From Roseateles_B flavus (GTDB taxonomy: Bacteria; Pseudomonadota; Gammaproteobacteria; Burkholderiales; Burkholderiaceae_C): a stretch of 64,000 bases of DNA. The stretch is from assembly GCF_039872765.1 (NCBI RefSeq), contig NZ_JBDPZC010000001.1:248001-312000 (forward strand), read 5' to 3'. This document shows, piece by piece, positions 16,433-24,160 of this stretch (positions are counted from its first letter, which is position 1; each line of letters begins with the position of its first letter). Position numbers and translations under genes: made by a program. A model generated the notes under the pieces. That model was not told where the DNA came from, made no database searches, and was given only the letters and a program-made list of their open reading frames with translations.

Positions 16433-17644
16433 ATGAGCACCACCCCCTGGAACCTGGCCCAACGCGCCGCACGGATGAACCCGTCCATCATCCGCGAGAT
16501 CCTCAAGGTCACCGAGAAGCCGGGCATCCTGTCCATGGCCGGCGGCCTGCCTTCGGCGGACACCTTCCCCGTCGAGGCCCTGAAATCGGCCTGCGACCGT
16601 GTGCTCTCGCTCAATGCCAAGGAGTCCCTCCAGTACGCCGCCAGCGAGGGCTTTGCGCCGCTGCGCGAGTGGGTCGCCGCCCGCATGGCGCACCTGGGCA
16701 TCGACTGCTCGCCGGACCAGGTGCTGATCACCAGCGGCTCGCAGCAGGGCCTGGACCTGGTCGGCAAGATCCTGTGCGATGCCGGCGCGCCCGTGGCCGT
16801 CGAGACGCCCACCTACCTGGGCGCCCTGCAGGCCTTCACGCCCTACGAGCCCATCTTCACCAGCCTGGCCAGCGACCACGAAGGTCCGCTGCCCGAAGCC
16901 TTCGGCCGCCTGGCCCATGACGCGCCTGGCACCCGCTTCGCCTACCTGCTGCCCAACTACCAGAACCCCACCGGTCGCGTGATGAGCCTGGAGCGCCGCC
17001 AGGCCGTGATGGCCGCGGCCAAGGCGGCCAACGTGCCGGTGGTGGAAGACAACCCCTACGGCGACCTGTGGTTCGATGAGGAACCGCCGGCAGCGCTGAC
17101 CTCGATGTGGCCCGAGGGCTCCATCTACCTGGGCTCCTTCTCCAAGGTGCTGACCCCCGGCTTCCGCCTGGGCTACATCATCGCGCCCAAGGCCCTGTAC
17201 CCCAAGCTGCTGCAGGCCAAGCAGGCCGCCGACCTCCACACGCCGGGCTTCAACCAGCGCGTGGTCTATGACGTCATCAAGGACGGCTTCCTGGATCAGC
17301 ACATTCCCAGCATCCGCACCCGCTACAAGGCCAATCGCGATGCCATGGCCGAGGCCCTGAAGAAGTACCTGCCGGCCGGCTGCGAATGGCAGAAGCCCAA
17401 GGGCGGCATGTTCTTCTGGATCCGCCTGCCCGAGGGCCTGGACGCCATGGCCCTGCTGCCCAAGGCCGTGGACGCCAACATCGCCTACGTGCCCGGCGCG
17501 GCCTTCTACGCCGCCAACCCTGATCTGCGTGCCCTGCGCCTGTCCTTCGTGACCCTGACGCCGGAGCTGATCACCGAGGGCGTGGCCATCCTGGGCCGCG
17601 TGCTGGGCGAGGCGCTGGAGTCCGGCGCGCAGCCTACGCCCTGA
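16433..17644 (+). CDS. PLP-dependent aminotransferase, class I/II (2-aminoadipate aminotransferase-like)
   Basis: This 403-residue enzyme has fold-type I marks: SGSQQGLDLVGK, LPNYQNPTGR, VVEDNPYGDLWFD and the PLP lysine in LGSFSKVLTPGFRLGY. The sequence resembles LysN/2-aminoadipate and branched-chain or aromatic aminotransferases without a DNA-binding domain. The exact amino donor cannot be read. The ATG at 16433 has GGAGA ten bases upstream; the open frame to 16370 would overlap the racemase. The gap of 59 bp after the racemase suggests one transcript. Confidence 0.88.
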   Translation: MSTTPWNLAQRAARMNPSIIREILKVTEKPGILSMAGGLPSADTFPVEALKSACDRVLSLNAKESLQYAASEGFAPLREWVAARMAHLGIDCSPDQVLITSGSQQGLDLVGKILCDAGAPVAVETPTYLGALQAFTPYEPIFTSLASDHEGPLPEAFGRLAHDAPGTRFAYLLPNYQNPTGRVMSLERRQAVMAAAKAANVPVVEDNPYGDLWFDEEPPAALTSMWPEGSIYLGSFSKVLTPGFRLGYIIAPKALYPKLLQAKQAADLHTPGFNQRVVYDVIKDGFLDQHIPSIRTRYKANRDAMAEALKKYLPAGCEWQKPKGGMFFWIRLPEGLDAMALLPKAVDANIAYVPGAAFYAANPDLRALRLSFVTLTPELITEGVAILGRVLGEALESGAQPTP

Positions 17645-17653
17645 GGCGCCGCC

Positions 17654-18145
17654 GTGGTGGGCGACGGCCTGCACCGCCAGCTCGGGGAGCGCCGCTACCG
17701 GCTGGGCCTTGAGCCGGCCGACATCGACGCCGTGGCCGCCCATGCCTACCTGAGCCAGGCCTACTGGTCCGAGGGCATCCCGCTGGCGCTGGTGCGGCGG
17801 GCGATCGCGCACTCGCTGTGCATCGCCCTGCGCTGCCGTGAAGGCGAGGGGCCCGAGGTCCAGGTGGGTTTCGCCCGCATGGTCACGGACCGGGCGACCT
17901 ACGCCTACCTCTGCGACGTCTACGTGCTGGAGCCGCACCGCCGCCAGGGCCTGGCAGACTGGATGATGCAGACCCTGCTGCAGCACCCGGACCTCCAGGG
18001 CCTGCGCCGGCTGCAGCTGGTCACCCGTGACATGCAGGCGCTGTACGCCCGCCACGGCTTCCGGCCCCTGGGCCATCCCGAGCGGGGCATGGAGATTGCC
18101 CGGCCCGGCCTGTACCTGCGCGACGGCGCCAAGCCGCCGCCCTGA
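17654..18145 (+). CDS. GNAT-family N-acetyltransferase
   Basis: This 163-residue protein has the GNAT acetyl-CoA motif A near its centre (CDVYVLEPHRRQGLADWMMQTLL) and the closing YARHGFRPLGHPERGMEI. It starts with GTG nine bases after the aminotransferase stop, so it is probably translated from the same message. Similar small acetyltransferases sit beside MocR/amino-acid genes and are presumed to act on amino acids or peptides; the substrate is unknown. Confidence 0.8.
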   Translation: MVGDGLHRQLGERRYRLGLEPADIDAVAAHAYLSQAYWSEGIPLALVRRAIAHSLCIALRCREGEGPEVQVGFARMVTDRATYAYLCDVYVLEPHRRQGLADWMMQTLLQHPDLQGLRRLQLVTRDMQALYARHGFRPLGHPERGMEIARPGLYLRDGAKPPP

Positions 18146-18177
18146 ACTTTTCATCGTCACCGTCTGAAGGAGCCTTG

Positions 18178-19023
18178 ATGAGCCCGCGTTCGCGTCCCTT
18201 TGCCCAGGTCGATGTCTTCACGGCGGTGCCGCTCAAGGGCAATGCCCTGGCGGTCGTGGTGGACGGGACGGGCCTCGACGAGACCCAGATGCAGGCCTTC
18301 GCCTGCTGGACCAACCTCAGCGAGACCACCTTCCTGCTGCCGCCCACCCTTCCCGAGGCGGACTATCGCGTGCGCATCTTCACGCCCGGCGGCGAGCTGC
18401 CTTTTGCAGGCCATCCGACCCTGGGCTCGGCCCATGTCTGGCTCAGGCACGGTGGCGTGCCCAAGACGCCCGGCCGCATCGTCCAGGAAAGCGCCATCGG
18501 CGCCGTGCCCCTGCGCCAGGACGGCGAGCGCCTGGCCTTTGCGGCGCCGGCCCTGGTGCGCAGCGGCCCGGTTCCGGCCGAGGTGCGCGAACAGGTCGTC
18601 CGTTGCCTGCGCGTGGCGGACACGCAGCTGCTGGACGTGGTCTGGGTGGACAACGGCGGGCCGCCCTGGGTGGCGGCGCGCCTGGAGACGGCCGAGGCCG
18701 TGCTGGCCATCCAGCCCGACTTCCTGGCGATGCAGGGCCTGGACCTGGGCGTCGTCGGCGCCTACCCGCCGGGGCATGAGCTGCAGTTCGAGGTGCGCGG
18801 CTTCGTGCCGGGCCTGTCGGTGCCCGAGGACCCGGTGACGGGCAGCCTCAATGCCGGCCTGGCCCTGTGGCTGATCGGCAGCGGCCTCGCGGGCCCGTCC
18901 TATACCGCCGGTCAGGGCCGGGCGCTGGGCCGGGATGGCCGCATCCATGTGCACAGCGAGGGCGGCACCTGCTGGATCGGCGGGGATGTCGTGCCCTTGA
19001 TCGAGGGGCAGGTCCTCCTCTGA
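18178..19023 (+). CDS. PhzF-family isomerase/epimerase-like protein
   Basis: This 281-residue protein has the duplicated diaminopimelate-epimerase-like fold of PhzF proteins. Visible family residues are FTAVPLKGNALAVV, the catalytic-Glu segment NLSETTFLLPP, FAGHPTLGSAHV and the mirror motif EDPVTGSLNAGLA. PhzF members isomerise amino-acid-derived acids; most homologues outside phenazine clusters have no assigned substrate. A strong SD (GGAG) precedes the ATG at 18178; a TTG one codon upstream is unlikely. It is part of the amino-acid run. Confidence 0.88.
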   Translation: MSPRSRPFAQVDVFTAVPLKGNALAVVVDGTGLDETQMQAFACWTNLSETTFLLPPTLPEADYRVRIFTPGGELPFAGHPTLGSAHVWLRHGGVPKTPGRIVQESAIGAVPLRQDGERLAFAAPALVRSGPVPAEVREQVVRCLRVADTQLLDVVWVDNGGPPWVAARLETAEAVLAIQPDFLAMQGLDLGVVGAYPPGHELQFEVRGFVPGLSVPEDPVTGSLNAGLALWLIGSGLAGPSYTAGQGRALGRDGRIHVHSEGGTCWIGGDVVPLIEGQVLL

Positions 19024-19062
19024 GGCCGGCCCTGACAGCGAAGCAGAGCAGGGGAGATAGCG

Positions 19063-19641
19063 ATGGACATGGATCATCTGGTGGTCGGTGCGGCCACGCT
19101 GGAAGATGGGGTGGCCTGGTGCGAGCGGGCCCTGGGCGTGCGCCCGGTGCCGGGCGGCAAGCACGCGCTGATGGGCACGCACAACGCCGTGCTGAACATC
19201 GGCTCGGCGACGCATCCGCGCTGCTACCTGGAGATCATCGCCATCGATCCCGAGGCGCCGCCCCCCGGCCGCGCCCGCTGGTTCGACCTGGACCTGCCCG
19301 CGCTGCGCGAGCGCCTGGCGCAGGGGCCTGGGCTCATCCATTGGGTCGCGCGGGTGCCCAGCCTGGAGGCCACGCTGGCGCAGTGGCGCAGCGAGGGCGT
19401 GGACGGCGGCCAGCCCGTGGCGGCCTCGCGCGGCCTGCTGAGCTGGCAGATCGCCCTGCGCGAGGACGGCCGGCGGCTGCGTCGCGAAGGGCTGCCCATG
19501 CTGATCGAATGGGGCGACAGACACCCCTGCGACGCCCTGCCTGACAGCCCCGTCAGCCTCAAGGCCTTCGAGGCCCGTGATGGCCTGCGGGTCTGGCTGG
19601 ACACGCCCCTGGGCGAGCGGATGCTGGAGGTGATCGGATGA
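19063..19641 (+). CDS. VOC (glyoxalase-like) superfamily protein
   Basis: This 192-residue protein begins MDMDHLVVGAATLEDGVAWCERALGV, typical of the Glyoxalase_3-like VOC domain, with the repeat half around HWVARVPSLEATLAQWR. VOC folds are used by lyases, dioxygenases and resistance proteins; the His/Glu metal ligands are not clear enough to assign chemistry. GGGGAGATAGCG precedes the ATG. Its stop overlaps the start of the AlaX gene (ATGA at 19638-19641), so the two are translationally coupled. Confidence 0.78.
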   Translation: MDMDHLVVGAATLEDGVAWCERALGVRPVPGGKHALMGTHNAVLNIGSATHPRCYLEIIAIDPEAPPPGRARWFDLDLPALRERLAQGPGLIHWVARVPSLEATLAQWRSEGVDGGQPVAASRGLLSWQIALREDGRRLRREGLPMLIEWGDRHPCDALPDSPVSLKAFEARDGLRVWLDTPLGERMLEVIG

Positions 19642-20360
19642 CCCAGGACCTGTTTCGGGACGACGCCGGGCTGCTCGAATGCACGGCCCGCCTGCTGCGA
19701 GCTGACGAGCGTGGGCTGCTGCTGGACCGCACCGTGTTCTACCCGCAGGGCGGCGGGCAGGCGGGCGACGCGGGGGAGGTCGTGCTGGCCGATGGACGCA
19801 CGATGGCCATCGCCGACACCCGCAAGGGCGAGGGCCTGGAGATCCTGCACCTGCCCGCCGTGGGGCAGTCGCTGGAGGGGCTGGCGCCCGGGCAGGAGGT
19901 GCGGCTGCGCATCGATGCGCAGCGGCGCCGGGCCCACATGCGCTTCCATACCGCCACGCACCTGCTGTGCGCGCTGGTGCCGCATCCGGTCGACGGCTGC
20001 TCCATCACCGCGGGCTATGCGCGCCTGGATTTCCATATGAGCGAGCCCCTGGACAAGGAGGCCCTGACGGCGGGCCTGGCGCGCCTCGTGGCCGAGGCCC
20101 GGCCGGTGCGGCTGCGCTGGATCACTGACGCCGAGCTGGATGCCAATCCCGGCCTCGTGCGCAGCATGAGCGTGCAGCCGCCACGCGGCAGCGGCCGCGT
20201 GCGCCTGGTCGAGATCGAGGGCCTGGACCTCCAGCCCTGCGGCGGGACGCATGTGAGCAACACGGCGGACATCGGCGCCGTGGTGGTCACCAAGATCGAG
20301 AAGAAGTCCGCGATGACGCGGCGCGTCGTGCTGGGCTTTGCCCAGCCAGTCGACGCCTGA
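19638..20360 (+). CDS. AlaX-type trans-editing protein for mischarged tRNA(Ala)
   Basis: This 240-residue protein matches the editing half of alanyl-tRNA synthetase: DRTVFYPQGGGQAGDAG, the zinc/active-site HTATH and the C-terminal CGGTHVSNTADIG. Free-standing AlaX proteins hydrolyse Ser-tRNA(Ala) or Gly-tRNA(Ala). At 240 residues it is the longer form with the N-terminal glycine-rich domain. Its place at the end of an amino-acid operon, overlapping the VOC gene by four bases, may reflect a need for editing when unusual amino acids accumulate; this is inference. Confidence 0.9.
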   Translation: MTQDLFRDDAGLLECTARLLRADERGLLLDRTVFYPQGGGQAGDAGEVVLADGRTMAIADTRKGEGLEILHLPAVGQSLEGLAPGQEVRLRIDAQRRRAHMRFHTATHLLCALVPHPVDGCSITAGYARLDFHMSEPLDKEALTAGLARLVAEARPVRLRWITDAELDANPGLVRSMSVQPPRGSGRVRLVEIEGLDLQPCGGTHVSNTADIGAVVVTKIEKKSAMTRRVVLGFAQPVDA

Positions 20361-20378
20361 GGCGGAACAAGCGCCTCA
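20358..20378. terminator. Hairpin made of two opposing stop codons
   Basis: TGAGGCG (20358-20364) and CGCCTCA (20372-20378) form a 7-bp perfect stem over a 7-base loop. The outer bases are the stop codons of the AlaX gene (plus) and the cytochrome c' gene (minus), so one structure could end both messages. There is no T-tract. Confidence 0.4.
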
Positions 20379-20858
20379 GTGGCCCTTCTGCTTGAAGTTG
20401 TCGTGGCAGGCCTTGCAGCTCTGGCCCACGGCGCCCGCGGCGATCTTCACGTCTTCCTGCTTGCCTGACTTGACCGCGGCCTGCAGCTTGCCGACCTCGG
20501 CCTGCAGCTTGTCAGCCGCTTCCTGGAACTTGGCCGGCTGGCTCCAGACTTCGGGCAGGGCTTCGGTGCCCTTGGCCTTGTCGCTGCCCGGCACGAAGGC
20601 GGTGAAGGGCAGCTTGGACACGACGGCGATCACGGCCATGTTCTCTTCGACGGCCTTCGCGTCGTAGGGCACCTTGCCCTGAGCCATGTCGTTGAGGCGC
20701 TTGAAGTGCGTGGCCATCAGCTCGAAGCCGGCCTGGCGGTATTCCACGGCATCGCTGGGGCGCTTGAAGGCGCTTGGAGCCTGGGCGCTGCTCAGGGCGC
20801 TGCCAAAGCACAGCAGGGCCAGCAGGGCGGGGCGGGACTGGGCGAGGATCGAAGGCAT
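20376..20858 (-). CDS. Cytochrome c' (class II c-type cytochrome)
   Basis: This 160-residue periplasmic protein has a signal peptide (LLALLCFGSALSSAQA), a four-helix-bundle-like body and the haem-binding CKACH near the C-terminus (C148, C151, H152), as usual for cytochrome c'. Such proteins bind NO or CO and may protect against nitrosative stress. The ATG at 20858 is chosen because it opens the signal peptide; the upstream open frame lacks one. It is divergent from a cytochrome b gene, a pairing seen in other proteobacteria. Confidence 0.9.
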   Translation of the reverse strand: MPSILAQSRPALLALLCFGSALSSAQAPSAFKRPSDAVEYRQAGFELMATHFKRLNDMAQGKVPYDAKAVEENMAVIAVVSKLPFTAFVPGSDKAKGTEALPEVWSQPAKFQEAADKLQAEVGKLQAAVKSGKQEDVKIAAGAVGQSCKACHDNFKQKGH

Positions 20859-21034
20859 GGGGTCTCCGTGTTGGGGTGTGCCTGCCCGGTGGTGCCGGGC
20901 GGGGACGGCGCAGTGTAGGCCAGGCCCCGCGGCCTTGCAGGGCAGGCCGAGCGCCGTGGCGTCGGGCCATCGGCCGGGCACGGGCATTGCCACTGCGGCT
21001 TGGGTTCGCCCCGGGGCTCGGGTATCGTTGCCTC

Positions 21035-21727
21035 ATGAAGGACCGCGACACCCATCAAGCCCTGCGGGTCTGGGACCTGCCGACCCGCCTCTTCCACTGG
21101 GGCCTGGTGCTCTGCGTGGGCGGGGCGGTGGTCTGCGCCAAGCTGGGCGGGAACGCCATGGCCTGGCATCTGCGCTTCGGCTATGCGGTGATGGCGCTGC
21201 TGGTGTTTCGCCTGCTGTGGGGCGTGTTCGGCGGGCACTGGTCCCGCTGGCGCCAGATGTTCTACGGGCCCGCGGCCACCTGGCGCTATCTGCGGGGTCA
21301 GGCCTTGCCTGATGATCACTTCGATGTCGGCCACAACCCCCTGGGCGCGCTTTCGGTGCTGGTCATGCTGTGCTGGCTGGCCGTGCAGGTGGGCTCCGGC
21401 CTGATCTCGGATGACGAGGTGGCCACCACGGGCCCGCTGGCCGCCTGGGTCAGCAGCGAGACCAGCCTGGACTGGACGGACTACCACCAGCACCTGGGCC
21501 AGTGGGGCCTCTACGCCATGCTGGGCCTGCATGTGGGTGCGGTCCTCTTCCATCAGTGGTTCAAGCGCCGGCAGCTGATCGGCGCGATGCTTGGCGGCGA
21601 CAAGCTGGCGCCCGCCCATCTGCAGGCCAGCCGGGATTCCGCCGCCACCCGGCTCTTCGCGCTGACCCTGCTGACAGCCTGCGCGGCCGCGGTCTACCTG
21701 CTGGTGAACCTGGGCACGCCCGGCTGA
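21035..21727 (+). CDS. Di-haem cytochrome b (b561/hydrogenase-b type) membrane protein
   Basis: This 230-residue protein begins RVWDLPTRLFHWGLVLCV and shows HLRFGYAVMALLVFRLLWGVFG, further His-bearing helices (DYHQHLGQWGLYAMLGLHVGAVLFHQWF) and a final membrane segment. Four haem-bearing helices plus a C-terminal anchor fit cytochrome b subunits that accept quinol electrons. The partner may be the divergent cytochrome c', 176 bp away. The ATG at 21035 directly precedes the first helix. Confidence 0.85.
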   Translation: MKDRDTHQALRVWDLPTRLFHWGLVLCVGGAVVCAKLGGNAMAWHLRFGYAVMALLVFRLLWGVFGGHWSRWRQMFYGPAATWRYLRGQALPDDHFDVGHNPLGALSVLVMLCWLAVQVGSGLISDDEVATTGPLAAWVSSETSLDWTDYHQHLGQWGLYAMLGLHVGAVLFHQWFKRRQLIGAMLGGDKLAPAHLQASRDSAATRLFALTLLTACAAAVYLLVNLGTPG

Positions 21728-21789
21728 AGCGTGGACGCACCGCCCCGCCCTCAGTCGCATCCCGGCAACGCGCGTCGCCGCAGCCTGGG

Positions 21790-21795
21790 TACACT
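21790..21795 (+). promoter_or_regulatory. TACACT -10-like element before the acetyltransferase gene
   Basis: TACACT lies ten bases before the ATG at 21805, so the transcript would be nearly leaderless. A good -35 box is not visible. Confidence 0.3.
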
Positions 21796-21804
21796 GGCCC
21801 GCCT

Positions 21805-22299
21805 ATGGACGCTTCGAACCAGATCCAACTGATCAGTCCCGATAGCCCCCAGATGTGGGAGGAAGCGCGGCAGATCCTGCGTGAATACGCGCAGAGCCTC
21901 GATGTGGACCTGTGCTTCCAGGGCTTCGAGCAGGAGCTGCTGCAGCTGCCCGGCGAATATGCCCCGCCCTCGGGCCTGCTGCTGCTGGCCCTGGTGGACG
22001 GCCAGATCGCAGGCTCCGGTGCCTTCCGCAACCTGCCCGATGTGGACTACGCCAACGCCTGCGAGATGAAGCGGCTCTACGTGCGGCCCGCCTTCCGCCG
22101 CTTCGGCCTGGGTCGCATCATGGCCCAGACCCTGATCGAGCGCGCCACCCAGGCCGGCTATTCGGCCATGCTGCTGGACACTCTGGATGACATGGAAGCC
22201 GCCCGTGGCCTCTATGGCAACCTGGGCTTCGAGACCGTGCCGCCCTACTACTACAACCCCATCCCCGGCGCGCACTACCTCAAGGTCGAGCTGGACTGA
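21805..22299 (+). CDS. GNAT-family N-acetyltransferase
   Basis: This 164-residue protein has a complete GNAT core: an LLLLALVDGQIAGSGAFR strand pair, the acetyl-CoA loop MKRLYVRPAFRRFGLGRIMAQTLIE, and the final ARGLYGNLGFETVPPYYYNPIPGAHYL. The last motif, with P-P-Y-Y-Y-N-P, is typical of a subgroup often annotated as putative amino-acid or peptide acetyltransferases. The substrate is not known. It lies 77 bp after the cytochrome b gene with its own -10-like element. Confidence 0.85.
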   Translation: MDASNQIQLISPDSPQMWEEARQILREYAQSLDVDLCFQGFEQELLQLPGEYAPPSGLLLLALVDGQIAGSGAFRNLPDVDYANACEMKRLYVRPAFRRFGLGRIMAQTLIERATQAGYSAMLLDTLDDMEAARGLYGNLGFETVPPYYYNPIPGAHYLKVELD

Positions 22300-22339
22300 G
22301 GTGCAGGCGTCGAGGCCCGGGCGGCGGGTGACGGCGGGT

Positions 22340-22379
22340 TTGCGGTCGATTGCGGCCGATTACGCCCGATTACGCCGCT
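22340..22379 (+). repeat. Four degenerate 10-bp tandem repeats upstream of the SMP-30 gene
   Basis: TTGCGGTCGA, TTGCGGCCGA, TTACGCCCGA and TTACGCCGCT follow one another without gaps. The 10-bp period is about one helical turn, and the block ends at a TAGCAT -10-like hexamer (22379-22384). It may be a binding array or chance local duplication. Confidence 0.5.
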
Positions 22380-22412
22380 AGCATGGCTCCCCCACCCGCC
22401 CGAAGCGCCGCC

Positions 22413-23315
22413 ATGAGCCTCTCCCCCGACATCCGCCCCGTCCACCCGCATGCTGCCGGGCTGGGCGAGTCTCCGCTGTGGCATGCCCAGGAGCAGGCGC
22501 TCTACTGGGTGGACATCCCCGGCAAGGCGCTGCTGCGCCTGCGGGCCGATGGCGAGACCCTGGACCATTGGCCCCTGCCTTCCGAGCCGGGCTGCATCGC
22601 CGTGCGGGCTCGCGGCGGGCTGCTGATGGCGCGGCGCGACGGCATCCATGCCTTCGACCCCGCGACCGGCCGCTCCGAGCGGCTGTTGTCGCCACCCTAC
22701 GATCCCGCCCGCCAGCGCTTCAACGACGGCAAAGCCGATCCGCAGGGGCGCTGGTGGATCGGCGGCATCGACGACGCCCGCGCGCCCGAGGCCTTCTTCT
22801 ACCGCCTGGACGCGCAGGGCTGCCAGGCCCTCATCGCCGGCGTGAGCACCGGCAACGGTCTGGCCTTCAGTCCCGATGGTCGCCGGCTCTACTGCTCGGA
22901 CACCAAGGCGCACACCGTCCAGGTGCGCGACTACGACCCCGCCACCGGCCTGCCCGGCGAGCCCCGTGTGCTGGCGCGCTTTGCGCCGCGCGAGGTCGGC
23001 CAGCCCCTGTCGAGCTATGGCGGGCGCCCGGACGGCGCGGCCGTGGACGCCGAGGGGGCCTACTGGGTTGCGATGTTCGAGGGGCAGCGGCTGCTGCGCC
23101 TCTCGCCCGAGGGCGAGGTGCTGGCCGAGCTGCCCCTGCCTGTGCGCTGCCCCACCATGCCGGCCTTCGGCGGGCCGGACCTGCGGACCCTCTTCATCAC
23201 CACTGCCCGCCAGGGGCGGCCTGCGGAGGAAGTGGCCGACCAGCCTTGGGCGGGCTGCGTCCTGCAGTTGCGCGTGGAAGTGCCCGGCCTGCCGGTGCCG
23301 GCCGTGGCCTTGTAG
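22413..23315 (+). CDS. SMP-30/gluconolactonase family protein
   Basis: This 300-residue six-bladed beta-propeller opens lactone rings of sugar acids. The family metal-binding segments are visible: GLGESPLWHAQEQALYWVDI (metal Glu), RFNDGKADPQGRWWIGG, STGNGLAFSPDGRRLYCSDT and GGRPDGAAVDAEGAYWVAMF (metal Asp). There is no signal peptide, so it acts in the cytoplasm. An in-frame ATG at 22383 adds ten residues (MAPPPARSAA); the start at 22413 fits the family better. No sugar-catabolic genes are adjacent. Confidence 0.88.
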   Translation: MSLSPDIRPVHPHAAGLGESPLWHAQEQALYWVDIPGKALLRLRADGETLDHWPLPSEPGCIAVRARGGLLMARRDGIHAFDPATGRSERLLSPPYDPARQRFNDGKADPQGRWWIGGIDDARAPEAFFYRLDAQGCQALIAGVSTGNGLAFSPDGRRLYCSDTKAHTVQVRDYDPATGLPGEPRVLARFAPREVGQPLSSYGGRPDGAAVDAEGAYWVAMFEGQRLLRLSPEGEVLAELPLPVRCPTMPAFGGPDLRTLFITTARQGRPAEEVADQPWAGCVLQLRVEVPGLPVPAVAL

Positions 23316-23522
23316 GAGCGGCGGCGCCTGCCCGGAGGGGGCGCTGGCCTCCAGCGCGGTGCATTCCTGCCCCGGCAGGCTTCGGGCCGCCAGCCTCAGC
23401 CATGGGCGACTGAGCGTCGTTCAGGTGCATCTTGATGACAAAAGGCACTTGCCGGACCTTGTCAAGGGCAAGCCCTGATGCATTGTTGGGCGTCTGTTAA
23501 GTGCTTGTAAGGGGAAACCACA

Positions 23523-23528
23523 TATAAT
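23523..23528 (+). promoter_or_regulatory. Perfect TATAAT -10 box of the ATP synthase operon
   Basis: TATAAT lies 34 bp before the GTG start of atpI in an AT-richer stretch. The nearest -35-like hexamer TTGTAA (23505-23510) is only 12 bp away, so the -35 contact is weak or unconventional. The predicted transcript start near 23535 leaves room for the SD AAGGA before the GTG at 23562. Confidence 0.6.
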
Positions 23529-23561
23529 CTTTGGGTTTTGCCGATCGACCCCCAAGGATTC

Positions 23562-24146
23562 GTGAGCTCCGAACCGCATGCCGCCGCCTCGGCCGATGAC
23601 GCCCAAGCGACCCATGCAGCGGCTCTGCCAGCGGCTGCAGCCTCCCTGCAGCCTGCTCACCAGGTTCCCGGCACGCCCACCGGCGTGCGCCCTGATCCAT
23701 GGAATGAGGACGGCGAGGAAGATTTCAAGGCCCGTGAGCCCCTGACGCCTGAAGAGGCGGCAGCCTGGCGGGCCCGGCACCGAGCGACGTCGCCCTGGCG
23801 TGTGGTCTTGTTCCAGGGGGTGGCGGCGGTGCTGATGGTGGCGCTGTGGACCCTCTTCGGTTCGACGCGCCACGGGCTGTCGGCGCTGTTCGGCGCCTTG
23901 GCCGTGGTCGGTCCCAATGCCTTGATGGCATGGGGGACGACCCGGCGCCCGGCCGGCATGGCGGGAGCTGCATTGCTCTCCCTGATGGTCTGGGAGCTGA
24001 TCAAGATTCTCTTGGTCGCCGTCATCCTGTTGGCGGTGATCAAAGGGGTGCCCGACCTGCGTTGGCCAGCACTGCTGCTGACCATGGTCGTGTGCCTCAA
24101 GGTTTACTGGCTGGTCCTGCTTCGGTGGGGCCGAAACAAAAATTAG
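23562..24146 (+). CDS. atpI: ATP synthase protein I-like (AtpI)
   Basis: This 194-residue protein has a polar N-terminal 65 residues and four membrane segments (WRVVLFQGVAAVLMVALW, ALFGALAVVGPNALMAW, GMAGAALLSLMVWELIKILL and PALLLTMVVCLKVYWLVLL), as in AtpI, which helps assemble the c-ring. It is the first gene of the atp operon. The GTG at 23562 has AAGGA three bases upstream; a TTG at 23538 is in frame but lies almost on the likely transcription start. The long N-terminus is common in Burkholderiales. Confidence 0.85.
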   Translation: MSSEPHAAASADDAQATHAAALPAAAASLQPAHQVPGTPTGVRPDPWNEDGEEDFKAREPLTPEEAAAWRARHRATSPWRVVLFQGVAAVLMVALWTLFGSTRHGLSALFGALAVVGPNALMAWGTTRRPAGMAGAALLSLMVWELIKILLVAVILLAVIKGVPDLRWPALLLTMVVCLKVYWLVLLRWGRNKN

Positions 24147-24160
24147 ACGGAACCCTGAAC

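Noticed and set aside
16376..18160. 594-residue minus-strand open frame opposite the aminotransferase and acetyltransferase genes
   Set aside because: It is rich in His/Gln/Gly with no domain, as expected for an antisense frame in GC-rich DNA, and both plus-strand genes are clear.
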